Part shown: in pieces, positions 19,444 through 29,043 of the stretch
Position numbering within the stretch: the first letter of the stretch is position 1
Layout: the number at the start of each line of letters is the position of its first letter
Source of the DNA: Barnesiella viscericola DSM 18177
GTDB lineage: Bacteria > Bacteroidota > Bacteroidia > Bacteroidales > Barnesiellaceae
Assembly: GCF_000512915.1 (NCBI RefSeq)
Contig: NZ_CP007034.1
Span: 310,001 to 374,000, forward strand
Reading direction: 5' to 3'
DNA: 64,000 nt
Notes under the pieces: model-generated
Databases searched by the model: none
Seen by the model: the letters and a program-made list of their open reading frames with translations, nothing else
Told to the model about the DNA's origin: nothing
Program-made: the position numbers and the translations under genes

Positions 19444-19560
19444 AACTGTTTTTATTGTTTAGTACCTGTTAAAAGTCGTAAGGTCTCTTCACACGAAACT
19501 TTACAACTCTTAAACAACAGTTGTTGAAAAAAGTTCTTTTAACTTGTCGAAAGATAACGG

Positions 19561-20400
19561 TCAGGACTTGCAAATCTCGGTCTCGCCGATAACGATGCGG
19601 CGAGCTTTATAGAGGGCCCCTATCGCCTTTTTGAAACTCTTTTTGCTGCATTGGAAATAACGGGCAATCTCGTCGGCAGGCGATTTGTCAGAGAGAGGTA
19701 AACGGCCGCCGGCCTCCTCCAACCGCTGCAAGATACGTTCGCTCAACGGGTCTATCCGGTTTTCATAACCACTCGGCTGCAACGACACATCTATCCGTTC
19801 GTCCTCCCTCACCTGCTTGATATATGCCTGCAAATGCTCCCCAATGCTTATCGGGCGAAATATCTCGTTGTGATAGATAATGCCCCAATGCAGGTTATTG
19901 ATAATCACCTTGAAGCCGAGCTGAGTCTCCTGTACGACCAGAATATCGACCTGTTGGTTGGGGGTATATTCGGGGGGGACATTGTCGAGAAACTTGTTCA
20001 ATTTGGCCGAGGCGACAATACGCCCCGTAGCAAAATCGAGATAGACATACACCACATAATACCGGCCATGCTGCATTTCGCCATTCTGCTCACGAAAGGG
20101 GACCAACAAGTCCTTGGCCTCTACACCCCAATCGAGAAAGGCCCCCACCTTCGTCACCGACTTGACCTGCAAGCGGGCAAACTCACCCACCTGCACATAA
20201 GGCTTGCGTGTGGTAGCAATCAGGCGGTCTTCCGAATCGTAATAGACAAAGACCGACAGTTCATCGCCCTCGACACACGGCTGTTCGGGGAGAAATTTAC
20301 GAGGTAACAGGATTTCACCTTTTTCCCCTCCGTCGAGGTAAACGCCAAAATCGACCGTCTTGACGACTTGGAGTGTATTGAATTTTCCGATTTGCAACAT
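19561..20400 (-). CDS. CvfB/YitL-like S1 RNA-binding protein
   Basis: A 279-residue protein made of consecutive S1-type OB folds and a C-terminal winged helix. Seen: GKFNTLQVVKTVDFGVYLDG, a second S1 repeat (YVQVGEFARLQVKSVTKVGAFLDWG), a third around LGFKVIINNLHWGIIYHNEIF, and the wHTH end SDKSPADEIARYFQCSKKSFKKAIGALYK. This is the CvfB architecture (known in Staphylococcus as a virulence regulator that binds RNA). The start at 20400 (MLQIGKFN) is chosen because a -7 box TACCTTTG lies at 20452-20445; an earlier in-frame start at 20499 would be upstream of that promoter. Divergent from the DUF3298 lipoprotein gene. Confidence 0.85.
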   Translation of the reverse strand: MLQIGKFNTLQVVKTVDFGVYLDGGEKGEILLPRKFLPEQPCVEGDELSVFVYYDSEDRLIATTRKPYVQVGEFARLQVKSVTKVGAFLDWGVEAKDLLVPFREQNGEMQHGRYYVVYVYLDFATGRIVASAKLNKFLDNVPPEYTPNQQVDILVVQETQLGFKVIINNLHWGIIYHNEIFRPISIGEHLQAYIKQVREDERIDVSLQPSGYENRIDPLSERILQRLEEAGGRLPLSDKSPADEIARYFQCSKKSFKKAIGALYKARRIVIGETEICKS

Positions 20401-20444
20401 ACCGATTGTGTTTGCGATACCCGCTTCGTATCGGGTTCGATGGA

Positions 20445-20452
20445 CAAAGGTA
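20445..20452 (-). promoter_or_regulatory. -7 box of the CvfB-like gene
   Basis: TACCTTTG on the minus strand, 44 bases before the ATG at 20400. It decides the start codon, since the longer open frame begins before this box. Confidence 0.55.
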
Positions 20453-20584
20453 GACAAATCTTTCGACTCTTCCCACAGGTAGAGATGGAAAAACGACAAG
20501 AGGGCCCCGAATTGAAATGGGAAAACATTCCCTTGTCATATCTTCTTTTTTACCCTTTTTCCTTGCCGAGCCCGATAAAAGGCG

Positions 20585-20592
20585 TATTTTTG
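20585..20592 (+). promoter_or_regulatory. -7 box of the DUF3298-rsmG operon
   Basis: TATTTTTG, 15 bases before the ATG at 20608. This implies a very short leader, common in Bacteroidales. Confidence 0.5.
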
Positions 20593-20607
20593 TAAAAAAG
20601 TTGTAGT

Positions 20608-21450
20608 ATGAAAAAGGTATTATTCCTGAGTATAATCGCCTTGACAAGCTGCTTATACTCCTGCCAATCCAAGAGCAGTCGTTCGACCGACACCACTACC
20701 GATTCGATTACGGTAAAGGAAGTGACTATTAAAGAGACCTATCACCTCTCGGGCGACACGGCCAAGCCAGCCTGCCGCATCGCTTTTGCGATTGACGTAC
20801 CCGTGAAATACCAGCAGGAGAGCGACGGCATTCAATTGCAAAAGATACTTACCCCCCTGATATTCGGCGACGAATATGCCCCCGATTCGCTGTTTGAAAG
20901 TTCGGCTCAAAAAGCAGTAGCTTCGCATATCGCAGCCTATAAAGAGCTTGAACCCGAATTTGAGAAAGAATTAAAAGAAAACGAAGCCTCCTACTCGTTC
21001 GAATGGGAGTTTGACTATACCCTCTCAACAGTCTACAATCACGACAACCTTTTGTGTTACGGACTATCAACCTCGGAATATACGGGTGGAGCCCATGGCA
21101 TGTACGCCGATTTTTATTACACCATAGACCTTTCGAACTGGCACCGCGTCGTACTCGACGATATTTTCCGCCCCAAATCGCTCGATCAGGTAAATCGCGT
21201 GCTGCTGGACCAACTGCTGAAAAGTCTGAATCTGTCGACTCCCGACTCTCTGCTCGAACTGGGATTCTTCGATACCGAGAACATCACGGCTAACGAAAAT
21301 TTCTACCTTACCGACAAAGGCATCTGCTGGGTATTCAACCCTTACGAGATTGCCTGCTATGCTACCGGGCAAGTGCACATCGAGGTTCCCTTCAAAGAGA
21401 TTGAAATGTACATGCTCCCCGAGAGCCCTGTAAGACGATTGATTAAATAA
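20608..21450 (+). CDS. DUF4163/DUF3298-domain lipoprotein
   Basis: A 280-residue predicted lipoprotein: signal peptide with lipobox ending LTSCLYSC (two candidate Cys, followed by QSKSSRSTDTTTD). The body resembles the DUF4163 + DUF3298 pair: SEYTGGAHGMYADFYYTIDL in the first part and VFNPYEIACYATGQVHIEVPF in the second. Related proteins (RsiV-type extracellular domains, PdaC N-terminal domain) bind peptidoglycan or lysozyme, but no function is established for the stand-alone lipoprotein. It is the first gene of a tight operon with rsmG (6-base gap) and an MBL hydrolase (5-base gap). Confidence 0.78.
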   Translation: MKKVLFLSIIALTSCLYSCQSKSSRSTDTTTDSITVKEVTIKETYHLSGDTAKPACRIAFAIDVPVKYQQESDGIQLQKILTPLIFGDEYAPDSLFESSAQKAVASHIAAYKELEPEFEKELKENEASYSFEWEFDYTLSTVYNHDNLLCYGLSTSEYTGGAHGMYADFYYTIDLSNWHRVVLDDIFRPKSLDQVNRVLLDQLLKSLNLSTPDSLLELGFFDTENITANENFYLTDKGICWVFNPYEIACYATGQVHIEVPFKEIEMYMLPESPVRRLIK

Positions 21451-21456
21451 CGACAC

Positions 21457-22086
21457 ATGCAATATATCAAGACCTATTTCCCCAATCTTACTCCTACCCA
21501 GGAAAGGCAATTTGCCGCTTTGGGCGATTTGTATATCGACTGGAATGCCAAGATTAACGTAATCTCACGCAAAGACATCGACAACCTCTACCTGCACCAT
21601 ATACTCCACTCGCTGGGTATCGCCAAAGCCATCGAGTTTACCGACGGAACGACGATTCTCGACGTGGGTACCGGCGGCGGATTCCCCGGCATTCCCCTGG
21701 CCATTCTCTTTCCCGAGTGCCGGTTCCACCTGATCGACCGGGTGGGCAAGAAAATCAAGGTAGCCCAAAGCGTGGCCGAGGCGATAGGGCTGACCAATGT
21801 CACCTTCCAGCACGGCAGCGTGGAAGAGCACAAAGACGAATACGACTTTGTCGTGAGCCGCGCCGTCATGCCCCTGCCCGACTTGCTGAAACTGGTGAGA
21901 AAGAATATCAGGAAAGAGCAGCATAACGCCCTGCCTAACGGACTTCTCTGCCTCAAAGGGGGCGACTTGCAAAGCGAAATTGCTCCGGTCAAGAAGACCT
22001 CGATTGTCTTCAATCTGAGCGACTACTTCAAGGAGGAGTATTTCGAGACGAAAAAAGTGATTTATGTACAGATAGTCAAAAAATAG
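21457..22086 (+). CDS. rsmG: 16S rRNA (guanine-N7) methyltransferase RsmG
   Basis: A 209-residue SAM-dependent methyltransferase that forms m7G527 in 16S rRNA (E. coli numbering). Seen: the N-terminal helix region WNAKINVISRKDIDNLYLHH, the SAM-binding motif ILDVGTGGGFPGIPLAI, the acidic end of strand 2 (LIDRVGKKI) and the VVSRAVMPLPDLLKL segment typical of the GidB family. Length is normal. It lies between the DUF3298 lipoprotein and the MBL hydrolase genes in one transcription unit. Loss of RsmG confers low-level streptomycin resistance in other bacteria; nothing here suggests damage. Confidence 0.95.
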   Translation: MQYIKTYFPNLTPTQERQFAALGDLYIDWNAKINVISRKDIDNLYLHHILHSLGIAKAIEFTDGTTILDVGTGGGFPGIPLAILFPECRFHLIDRVGKKIKVAQSVAEAIGLTNVTFQHGSVEEHKDEYDFVVSRAVMPLPDLLKLVRKNIRKEQHNALPNGLLCLKGGDLQSEIAPVKKTSIVFNLSDYFKEEYFETKKVIYVQIVKK

Positions 22087-22091
22087 GTGCG

Positions 22092-22730
22092 ATGAAAATA
22101 ACCCGTTTCCAATTCAATATGCTCCCCGTCAACTGCTATGTGTTATGGGATCCCGACAGCCGGGAGTGTGCCATTGTCGATGCCGGGTGCTATTATTCCA
22201 AAGAGGAAGAGACGTTGGCCCACTTTATCGACGACAACCAACTGGTTGTAAAATACCTGCTTGCAACGCATCTGCATTTCGACCACTGTTTCGGCAATGC
22301 CTTCGTGGCTCGGCAATATGGCGTAAAACTGATGGCTTCACGAGACGACGAATTTCTGTTACCCTACATGGCCCAACAGGCTCAGATATTCGGGATTACG
22401 TTCAAGGGAGAGATTGAGCCCATCGGGCAATATATCGGTCACGGTACCACCTTCACCCTCGGGCAGGAAGAGATGCAGGCCATCGCCGTGCCAGGACATT
22501 CGCCGGGAAGCCTGGCCTTCTACGCCCCCGAATCGGGCTTTGTCCTCTCGGGCGACGCTCTCTTTCAAATGAGCATCGGGCGTACCGATTTCCCCGGTGG
22601 GAACCACAGGCAGTTAATTGAATCGATACGGAAAAACCTGTTGACACTTCCCCCCGAAACCGTAGTCTATCCCGGGCATGGACCCGATACCGAAATAGGT
22701 CTCGAACGCAACGATAACCCCTTCTTATGA
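22092..22730 (+). CDS. Metallo-beta-lactamase fold hydrolase, glyoxalase II-like
   Basis: A 212-residue cytosolic MBL-fold enzyme. The metal-binding motif THLHFDHCFGN, a later His in VPGHSPGSLAFY, the Asp in VLSGDALFQMSIGRTDFPGG and the terminal His in VYPGHGPDTEIG are all present, in the order seen in glyoxalase II-like hydrolases (YcbL type). It lacks the long C-terminal substrate domain of true GloB, so the substrate is probably a small thioester or is unknown. It is the last gene of the lipoprotein-rsmG operon. Its last codons overlap the 3' end of the convergent TPR gene by 6 bases, and the overlap sits in a terminator hairpin. Confidence 0.88.
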   Translation: MKITRFQFNMLPVNCYVLWDPDSRECAIVDAGCYYSKEEETLAHFIDDNQLVVKYLLATHLHFDHCFGNAFVARQYGVKLMASRDDEFLLPYMAQQAQIFGITFKGEIEPIGQYIGHGTTFTLGQEEMQAIAVPGHSPGSLAFYAPESGFVLSGDALFQMSIGRTDFPGGNHRQLIESIRKNLLTLPPETVVYPGHGPDTEIGLERNDNPFL

Positions 22731-22748
22731 AAGGGGTTCTTTATTTTC
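22716..22748 (+). terminator. Hairpin terminator at the convergent gene ends
   Basis: Stem AACCCCTT (22716-22723) / AAGGGGTT (22731-22738) with a 7-base loop that contains the MBL stop codon, followed by CTTTATTTTC. A terminator inside the last codons of a gene. Confidence 0.6.
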
Positions 22749-24158
22749 TTCGGGTTGGTCGTGATTGGGGTATATATTCCCCAGCAGAAAATCTTTGAGC
22801 GACTGAATGGCCGTCTGCACGTTTTTCCACTGCTTCTGCTCCTCGGGCGGCAATTCGCTCAAATCAAAGGTGTGCGCCATTTTGTCAATCATCTCGACCT
22901 GATGTTCGGCCTCGGCTTCATTCCCGTTCCGAGCATAAGTCACCACCAGATTGAAGCGGGTCTGCAAGTCGTACATATCTTCTTTCAACACCTTCTCAAA
23001 GGCCTCTATCGCCTCCTCATAGTTGCCCAGATGCAAACAGGCTACCCCTTTCAACCGCAACGTCTCCCGGTCATCGGCATTCAGGGCCAGCGAACGGGAC
23101 AGATGCCGGTAAGCCTTTTCATAGTCACCTATCTGCAAAAAGATTTCACCCAGAAACGAGTGCGCCTCGTCGTCCCGTTCGTCGAGACTGATCGTGTCCT
23201 GCAAACAGACAATCGCCTCACGTACCTTACCCAAATCGTAATAGCAGGTAGCCAGTTGATAACAGATGTTTGAATTGCCCGGGTCGGCTTCGAGGGCCTT
23301 GTGGAAATAGGTCAAGGCATTGTTATAGTCCTCCTGCTTGATGTAGCTCTCGCCAATCAGCTCATAGGCCACCGATTTGTCTTTGGTCACCGTGGCATAC
23401 TCCTTAAACTGTTCGATGGCTTTGTCGTATTGACCCGAGTCGTAATAGCAATATCCCTTGAACGAAATGACGGCTTCGTCGTCTTCCTTGACAGCCAATG
23501 CAAAATCGCAGGCTTCGAGGGCTTTGTCGTAATGTTTCAACAGAGCCTCGACCTTGGCCAGCGAAAACCAGTCGGCCACCGAATAGGGATCCTTGTCAAT
23601 CAGTTTGTTATAGATGACAATCGCCTGGTCATACTCCGACCGGTCTTCACAGATAGCCGCCATCTCGCGCAACAGCTCACGACTGTCGGGCAGCACCGTC
23701 TCGGCCTTCTGCACAAACTCGATTAACCCCTCGAAACAATCGTAGTCGGCATAAATATCGAGAGCCTCGAAACAGATATCCTCGCTCAGGTCATCACTGT
23801 CGAGTAACGAAAGCAGCAACTCGTGCCCCCGCTTCACATGCCCGTCGAGGAATTGAAGTTCGGCCCGCACAAGCGTGGCATCGGGACTGTAATCGGCCAG
23901 CTCCGCCATGATTTTCCGAGCTTCGTCGGCCCGGTCGAGATAGAGCAGATAGCGGGCCTGTTTCAGGCTCAAGTCCACATCGCCTGGGTGCATGTTCAAC
24001 CCGAATTCGGTGGCATGCAGCGCGTTGGGCAACTGCCCTTTCGATTCATAATATTCGGCAATTTCACCGATTTCGTCAGAGTCGAAATAGCAACTGCCCG
24101 TCCCCGACAGCATCTGTTCATACCGTTCTACGAGTTCGTTGGATCTCTTGGCAGACAT
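22725..24158 (-). CDS. Tetratricopeptide repeat protein
   Basis: A 477-residue soluble protein built of about ten or eleven TPR units from residue ~30 to ~430 (for example YDQAIVIYNKLIDKDPYSVADW, cut here in its second helix, and YEEAIEAFEKVLKED, YNNALTYFHKALEADPGN), with no signal peptide or membrane segment. The C-terminus is acidic (YPNHDQPEENKEPLS). TPR arrays are protein-binding scaffolds; the partner is not evident. It lies downstream of glnS on the same strand but is separated from it by a terminator-like hairpin, so it may have its own promoter. Name is structural only. Confidence 0.88.
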   Translation of the reverse strand: MSAKRSNELVERYEQMLSGTGSCYFDSDEIGEIAEYYESKGQLPNALHATEFGLNMHPGDVDLSLKQARYLLYLDRADEARKIMAELADYSPDATLVRAELQFLDGHVKRGHELLLSLLDSDDLSEDICFEALDIYADYDCFEGLIEFVQKAETVLPDSRELLREMAAICEDRSEYDQAIVIYNKLIDKDPYSVADWFSLAKVEALLKHYDKALEACDFALAVKEDDEAVISFKGYCYYDSGQYDKAIEQFKEYATVTKDKSVAYELIGESYIKQEDYNNALTYFHKALEADPGNSNICYQLATCYYDLGKVREAIVCLQDTISLDERDDEAHSFLGEIFLQIGDYEKAYRHLSRSLALNADDRETLRLKGVACLHLGNYEEAIEAFEKVLKEDMYDLQTRFNLVVTYARNGNEAEAEHQVEMIDKMAHTFDLSELPPEEQKQWKNVQTAIQSLKDFLLGNIYPNHDQPEENKEPLS

Positions 24159-24183
24159 TCTTTCTTTTTGGATTCAGATAAAA

Positions 24184-24221
24184 ACTGCCGGATTCCTCTC
24201 ACGCATCAAGGAATCCGACAG
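24184..24221 (-). terminator. Terminator of glnS
   Basis: On the minus strand: CTG-CGGATTCCT pairs with AGGAATCCG-CAG across an 11-base loop (one T/G mismatch), followed by TTTTTATC. It sits 24 bases past the glnS stop. Confidence 0.75.
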
Positions 24222-24244
24222 TATGGAAAATGCTATGATTTCTC

Positions 24245-25951
24245 TTATTTCGATTTCAGTTTTTCCCAGCTATCCTTTAACGACACGGTGCGGTTGAAGA
24301 CCAAGTGACCGTCGGTCGAATCGGGGTCGACACAGAAATATCCCGTACGCTGGAACTGGAAGCGATCGCCCGGTTTGGCATTCTCGGCCAGATAGGGTTC
24401 GATACGGCAGTCGTTGATGACCTTCAACGAGTCGGGGTTCAACAACTCTCTGAAATCAACATCTTTCTCTTCCGAAGGATTCTCCACATTAAAGAGTCGG
24501 TCGTAGAGACGCACCTCGGCCGTTTTGCTGTATTCGGCCGATACCCAGTGCAACGTGCCTTTCACCTTGCGCATGCTGCCCGGCATTCCGCTGCGGGTCT
24601 CGGGATCATATTCGCAATAGATCTCTTCGATGTTGCCATCGGCGTCTTTCTTCACGCCGGTACATTTGATGATGTAGGCGGCTTTAAGGCGGACCTCCTG
24701 ATCGGGAGCCAACCGGAAGAATTTCTTCGGCGGATTCTCCATGAAGTCGTCGCGCTCGATATACAACTCGCGGGTGAAGGGTATCTGGTGGGTTCCGGCA
24801 GCCGGGTCTTCGGGATTGTTCTCGATGTCGAGATACTCTACCTTACCCTCGGGATAGTTGGTGATAATCAGTTTTACGGGATTGAGCACAGCCGATACAC
24901 GGGTAGCGGTCTTGTTCAGATCCTCGCGGATACTGTGTTCGAGCAGCGATACGCTGATGATACCGTCGTACTTGGTATAACCGATTTTCTGAATGAAGTT
25001 CTTGATCGACTCGGGGGTGTATCCACGACGGCGCAAACCGCAGATGGTCGGCATACGGGGATCGTCCCAACCGGCTACCAAACCCTCTTTCACCAGTTGC
25101 AGCAACTTGCGTTTGCTCATTACGGTGTATGTGAGATTCAAGCGGTTGAACTCGATTTGCCGCGGGCAATAGCTGTCGTCGGCCAACTCTTTCACGAAAT
25201 ACTCATACAGGGGACGATGCACCTCAAACTCCAACGTACAAATCGAGTGAGTCACTCCCTCGAAATAGTCGGACTGTCCATGGGCAAAGTCGTACATGGG
25301 ATATACGTTCCATTTCGTACCCGTGCGATGGTGAGGGTGCTTGATGATACGATACATGATGGGGTCTCTGAAATGCATGTTGGGCGAGGCCATGTCGATT
25401 TTGGCCCGCAACACGAAACGACCCTCTTCAAATTCACCTTTGTTCATACGCTCGAACAGGTCGAGATTCTCTTCAACGCTACGGTTGCGATAAGGACTCT
25501 CGATACCCGGTTGCGTGGGAGTACCCTTCTGACGGGCAATCTCCTCCGACGACTGTTCGTCGACATAGGCTTTTCCCTCCTTAATCATGCGAACGGCCAG
25601 ATCCCACAGTTTGGGGAAATAGTCCGAGGCATAATAGAGGCGGTCGCCCCAGTCGAAACCCAGCCAGTGAATATCCTCCATGATGGAGTCGACATACTCG
25701 ACATCTTCCTTCACCGGGTTGGTGTCGTCGAAACGCAAATTACACGTTCCGCCAAACTCCTCGGCAATACCAAAGTCAATGCAAATAGCTTTGGCATGAC
25801 CTATGTGCAGATAACCGTTGGGTTCGGGCGGGAAACGGGTGCTCAACCGGCCTCCATTCTTTCCTGCCTTCAAGTCGGCTTCCACAATCTGTTCTATGAA
25901 ATTGAGACTCTTCTTGTCTTCTCCTTCGTTCTTGGTTTCAATCTGTGTCAT
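24245..25951 (-). CDS. glnS: Glutaminyl-tRNA synthetase
   Basis: A 568-residue class I synthetase that charges tRNA-Gln with glutamine. The HIGH motif is at 49-52 ([14 protein letters not shown]), the KMSKS-like motif is VMSKRKL (about 278-283), and the GlnS-specific segments [20 protein letters not shown] and FWRLAP-like [13 protein letters not shown] in the C-terminal beta-barrel anticodon domain are present. Having GlnS rather than the GatCAB route fits Bacteroidetes, which acquired glnS. The start is the ATG at 25951, 22 bases downstream of a -7 box TATATTTG on the minus strand. Length normal. Confidence 0.96.
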   Translation of the reverse strand: MTQIETKNEGEDKKSLNFIEQIVEADLKAGKNGGRLSTRFPPEPNGYLHIGHAKAICIDFGIAEEFGGTCNLRFDDTNPVKEDVEYVDSIMEDIHWLGFDWGDRLYYASDYFPKLWDLAVRMIKEGKAYVDEQSSEEIARQKGTPTQPGIESPYRNRSVEENLDLFERMNKGEFEEGRFVLRAKIDMASPNMHFRDPIMYRIIKHPHHRTGTKWNVYPMYDFAHGQSDYFEGVTHSICTLEFEVHRPLYEYFVKELADDSYCPRQIEFNRLNLTYTVMSKRKLLQLVKEGLVAGWDDPRMPTICGLRRRGYTPESIKNFIQKIGYTKYDGIISVSLLEHSIREDLNKTATRVSAVLNPVKLIITNYPEGKVEYLDIENNPEDPAAGTHQIPFTRELYIERDDFMENPPKKFFRLAPDQEVRLKAAYIIKCTGVKKDADGNIEEIYCEYDPETRSGMPGSMRKVKGTLHWVSAEYSKTAEVRLYDRLFNVENPSEEKDVDFRELLNPDSLKVINDCRIEPYLAENAKPGDRFQFQRTGYFCVDPDSTDGHLVFNRTVSLKDSWEKLKSK

Positions 25952-25973
25952 AAAAGCGCTTATTTATAGGGCG

Positions 25974-25981
25974 CAAATATA
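25974..25981 (-). promoter_or_regulatory. -7 box of glnS
   Basis: TATATTTG on the minus strand, 22 bases before the glnS ATG at 25951. Confidence 0.55.
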
Positions 25982-26051
25982 ACAATAAATATCTAAAAAC
26001 AGTTTTATTAGGTAAAAAATAGCGAATAGATTCATCAAGTTCCACCTTGGG

Positions 26052-26420
26052 TCAAATCCAATTCATCTGGGTATAATAGCGCATGAGGTTCTCGATAGCG
26101 CTCTGCAAATCGGCATGCAACTGTCGAGTCATGCGATGAATGCAGATGCGGCCATGTCCATTCATCTTGGTCAACAAAAGTGCCGAGAAGAGACGACGCT
26201 TGACCTCTTCGCCCAACTTGTTGTTAAACCCCACCGTCACACTGTCATCGTGCTTGGCCACATACCCCAGCAACTCTTCCGAGGCCTGCGGCTCGCCATC
26301 GGCCTGCTTGACCGCCCACACCTCATAATGATAATCGTCGTTAATGGTGGCGACATACGGGGGGACCGTCGACCGGAACATCTGTCTTATCTCTTTATAT
26401 ACGCTACTGATAGAATCCAT
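26052..26420 (-). CDS. Conserved-looking hypothetical protein, 122 residues
   Basis: A soluble, mixed-charge protein starting MDSISSVYKEIRQMF; a longer in-frame start at 26489 would cover the mutS2 promoter region and is less likely. It has a predicted beta-rich centre (YHYEVWAVKQADGEP, DDSVTVGFNNKLGEEVKRRL) and a helical C-terminus (RQLHADLQSAIENLMRYYTQMNW). No family, signal peptide or catalytic motif is recognised. It lies between glnS (upstream on the same strand side) and the divergently transcribed mutS2, with its own start about 120 bases from that of mutS2. The composition and third-position GC match neighbouring real genes, which supports it being coding. Confidence 0.6.
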   Translation of the reverse strand: MDSISSVYKEIRQMFRSTVPPYVATINDDYHYEVWAVKQADGEPQASEELLGYVAKHDDSVTVGFNNKLGEEVKRRLFSALLLTKMNGHGRICIHRMTRQLHADLQSAIENLMRYYTQMNWI

Positions 26421-26508
26421 AGATACATCTGTTTGGTTCGTACCACTATTACACCCGACACGACTGTTTTGTTCGGCAGCACTTGGCAAATATCACCACT
26501 CTTTTTAT

Positions 26509-26516
26509 TACATTTG
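26509..26516 (+). promoter_or_regulatory. -7 box of mutS2
   Basis: TACATTTG, 25 bases before the GTG at 26542. It excludes the longer in-frame starts, which would begin upstream of the promoter. Confidence 0.55.
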
Positions 26517-26541
26517 CAATCATTTTTCTAAATCAACGAGT

Positions 26542-29022
26542 GTGATATATCCGCAAAATTTCGAGCAAAAGATAGGATTCGACCAAATCAGGTCGCTCAT
26601 CAAGGAGCGGTGCCTCGGCTCCCTGGGCATGGATTATACCGATAGAATGCAATTCTCTACCGACTACGACGCCATACGCAAACAACTGCACTGTACCTGG
26701 GAGTTTGTACACATCGTCGAGATGGCCGATGATTTTCCGGTCGATTTCTTCTTCGATGTGCGCCCTTCGCTGCGGCGTGTACGCATCGAAGGGACCTTCC
26801 TGGAAGAGAGCGAACTGTTTGACCTGCGGCGTTCGCTCGACACCATACAGGCCATTGTCCGTTTTCTGCGGCCCGGCGAAGAGGAAGAGATTCGCTATCC
26901 CTACCTCTATGAGCTCTCCAAAGAGGTTGAGGCCTTCCCCCTGCTGGTCAAAAGAATCGATACCATTCTCGACAAGTTCGGCCACATCAGAGACAACGCC
27001 TCGCCCGAACTGGCCCACATACGCAGCAGCATCACCTCGACCCTGTCGAGCATATCGCGCAACCTGAACGCCATTTTGCGGGCAGCCCAAAGCGAAGGCT
27101 TCGTCGACAAGGAGGTGAGCCCCACCATGCGCGACGGCCGACTGGTGATACCGGTAGCACCCTCGTACAAACGCAAAATAAAGGGTATCGTCCATGACGA
27201 ATCGGCCAGCGGAAAGACCATATTCATCGAACCGGCCGAGGTGGTCGAGGCCAACAACCGGGTGCGCGAACTCGAAAACGAGGAGCGCCGCGAAATCGTG
27301 CGCATACTCACCGCCTTTACCGACGAACTTCGTCCCTTCATCGACGAGATTATCTACTCCTACGAATTTCTGGCCGAGATTGACTTTATCCGAGCCAAAG
27401 CACTCTTTGCCATCGAGACCGGCGGGGTACTGCCCACCTTTGAGAACAAGCGGCAAATCGAGTGGTTTCACGCGGTCCACCCCCTACTCTACCTCTCGTT
27501 GAAGCGTCAGGGTAAGACGGTTGTCCCGCTCGACCTGACTCTCGACGAAAAGAACCGCATTCTGCTCATTTCGGGACCCAATGCCGGCGGCAAGTCGGTC
27601 TGCCTCAAAACGGCTGGACTCCTGCAATACATGTTGCAATGCGGCCTGCTGGTGCCCATGCACGACAATTCGCGCACGGGAATCTTCAAGGATATATTCA
27701 TCGACATCGGCGACGAGCAATCAATCGAGGACGACCTGAGTACATACAGTTCGCACCTGACCCACATGAAATTTTTCGTGCGGAATGCCAACGAGAACAG
27801 CCTGCTGCTCATCGACGAATTTGGCGGAGGTACCGAACCTCAAATCGGCGGCGCCATTGCCGAGGCTCTGCTCGACCGCTTCAACCAGAAACGGGCCTAC
27901 GGAGTCATCACCACCCACTATCAGAATCTGAAACACTTTGCCGAGGATACCGACGGCATCGTCAACGGGGCCATGCTCTACGACCGCCATCTGATGCAGC
28001 CGCTCTTCAAACTCTCTATCGGCAACCCGGGCAGCTCGTTTGCCATCGAGATTGCCCGCAAGATCGGTCTGCCCGAGGACGTCATCGCCTCAGCCTCCGA
28101 AAAGGTAGGATCGGCCTACATCGACATGGACAAGTATTTGCAGGATATCGTGCGCGACAAACGCTACTGGGAGAGCAAACGCCAGAACATACGTCAGCGT
28201 GAAAAGAAACTCGAAGAGCTCACGGCCCGCTACGAAGCCGATTTGACCGCTTTGGAAAAACAGCGCAAGGAGTTGCTGAAACAGGCCAAAGGCGACGCAG
28301 CCCAGATTCTGGCCGAGGCAAACGCCCGCATTGAAAATACAATACGCGAAATCAAGGAGGCGCAGGCCGAGAAGGAGAAGACGCGTGCCGCCCGCCAAAA
28401 GTTCGAGCAATTCAAAGCCGGATTGAACGAAGAACCCGAAGCCGATGCCAACGACCTGGTGAGCCGCAAGCTCAAACAGATTGCCGAGCGGAAGAAACGC
28501 AAGCAACAGCGCAAGAAGGCCGAGGAGAATCAAACACAGCCTGCCACCACCTCACCCATTGTCGTGGGTGATGCCGTGCGACTGAAAGGGCAAAACTCGG
28601 TAGGCGAAGTGCTGGCCGTCAACGGCAACAATGTGACCGTCGCCTTCGGCATGCTCAAATCGACCGTCAAGTCCGACCGACTGGAAAAGGTGAGCAAAAG
28701 CCAAATCAAGAAAGAGAATGCCAAGGCTACCTTCATCGGCGAACAGACCACCGAGGACATGCGGGAGAAACAACTCCACTTCAAACAGGAAATCGATGTG
28801 CGAGGCATGCGGGCCGACGAGGCTTTGCAGGCCGTCACCTACTTCATCGACGATGCCATACAGGTGGGGTGCTCACGGGTACGTATCCTCCACGGTACCG
28901 GCACAGGCGTGCTGCGGCAGGTCATCAGACAATATCTCAAAACCGTGCCGGGGGTAGCCCATTTTCAAGACGAACATGTGCAACTGGGCGGCGCCGGTAT
29001 CACGGTCGTCGAGTTGAACTGA
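26542..29022 (+). CDS. mutS2: MutS2 family ATPase/endonuclease
   Basis: An 826-residue protein. The GTG at 26542 starts IYPQNFEQKIGFDQIRSLI, the usual N-terminus of Bacteroidales MutS2, and follows a -7 box; the open frame upstream is chance. Order: MutS core and clamp (1-~320), ATPase with Walker A GPNAGGKS (345-352) and Walker B LLIDEFGGGTEPQIGG, a long Lys/Glu/Arg-rich coiled coil (~510-650, EKKLEELTARYEADLTALEK), a KOW-like beta region (VVGDAVRLKGQNSVGEVLAV) and a C-terminal Smr endonuclease domain (~750-826: DVRGMRADEAL, RILHGTGTGVLRQ). MutS2 acts on branched DNA and, in Bacillus, on collided ribosomes. No mismatch-recognition domain, as expected. Confidence 0.95.
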   Translation: MIYPQNFEQKIGFDQIRSLIKERCLGSLGMDYTDRMQFSTDYDAIRKQLHCTWEFVHIVEMADDFPVDFFFDVRPSLRRVRIEGTFLEESELFDLRRSLDTIQAIVRFLRPGEEEEIRYPYLYELSKEVEAFPLLVKRIDTILDKFGHIRDNASPELAHIRSSITSTLSSISRNLNAILRAAQSEGFVDKEVSPTMRDGRLVIPVAPSYKRKIKGIVHDESASGKTIFIEPAEVVEANNRVRELENEERREIVRILTAFTDELRPFIDEIIYSYEFLAEIDFIRAKALFAIETGGVLPTFENKRQIEWFHAVHPLLYLSLKRQGKTVVPLDLTLDEKNRILLISGPNAGGKSVCLKTAGLLQYMLQCGLLVPMHDNSRTGIFKDIFIDIGDEQSIEDDLSTYSSHLTHMKFFVRNANENSLLLIDEFGGGTEPQIGGAIAEALLDRFNQKRAYGVITTHYQNLKHFAEDTDGIVNGAMLYDRHLMQPLFKLSIGNPGSSFAIEIARKIGLPEDVIASASEKVGSAYIDMDKYLQDIVRDKRYWESKRQNIRQREKKLEELTARYEADLTALEKQRKELLKQAKGDAAQILAEANARIENTIREIKEAQAEKEKTRAARQKFEQFKAGLNEEPEADANDLVSRKLKQIAERKKRKQQRKKAEENQTQPATTSPIVVGDAVRLKGQNSVGEVLAVNGNNVTVAFGMLKSTVKSDRLEKVSKSQIKKENAKATFIGEQTTEDMREKQLHFKQEIDVRGMRADEALQAVTYFIDDAIQVGCSRVRILHGTGTGVLRQVIRQYLKTVPGVAHFQDEHVQLGGAGITVVELN

Positions 29023-29043
29023 TGCGATGCGGCCCGGCATTGA

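Noticed and set aside
24305-25969. A 554-codon open frame antisense to glnS
   Set aside because: It mirrors glnS codon by codon in a complementary frame of GC-rich DNA, shows no domain and runs over the glnS promoter; a shadow frame.
26344-26541. N-terminal extension of MutS2 to an ATG at 26344
   Set aside because: The extension covers the -7 box at 26509 and the divergent unknown gene; the family N-terminus begins at the GTG at 26542.
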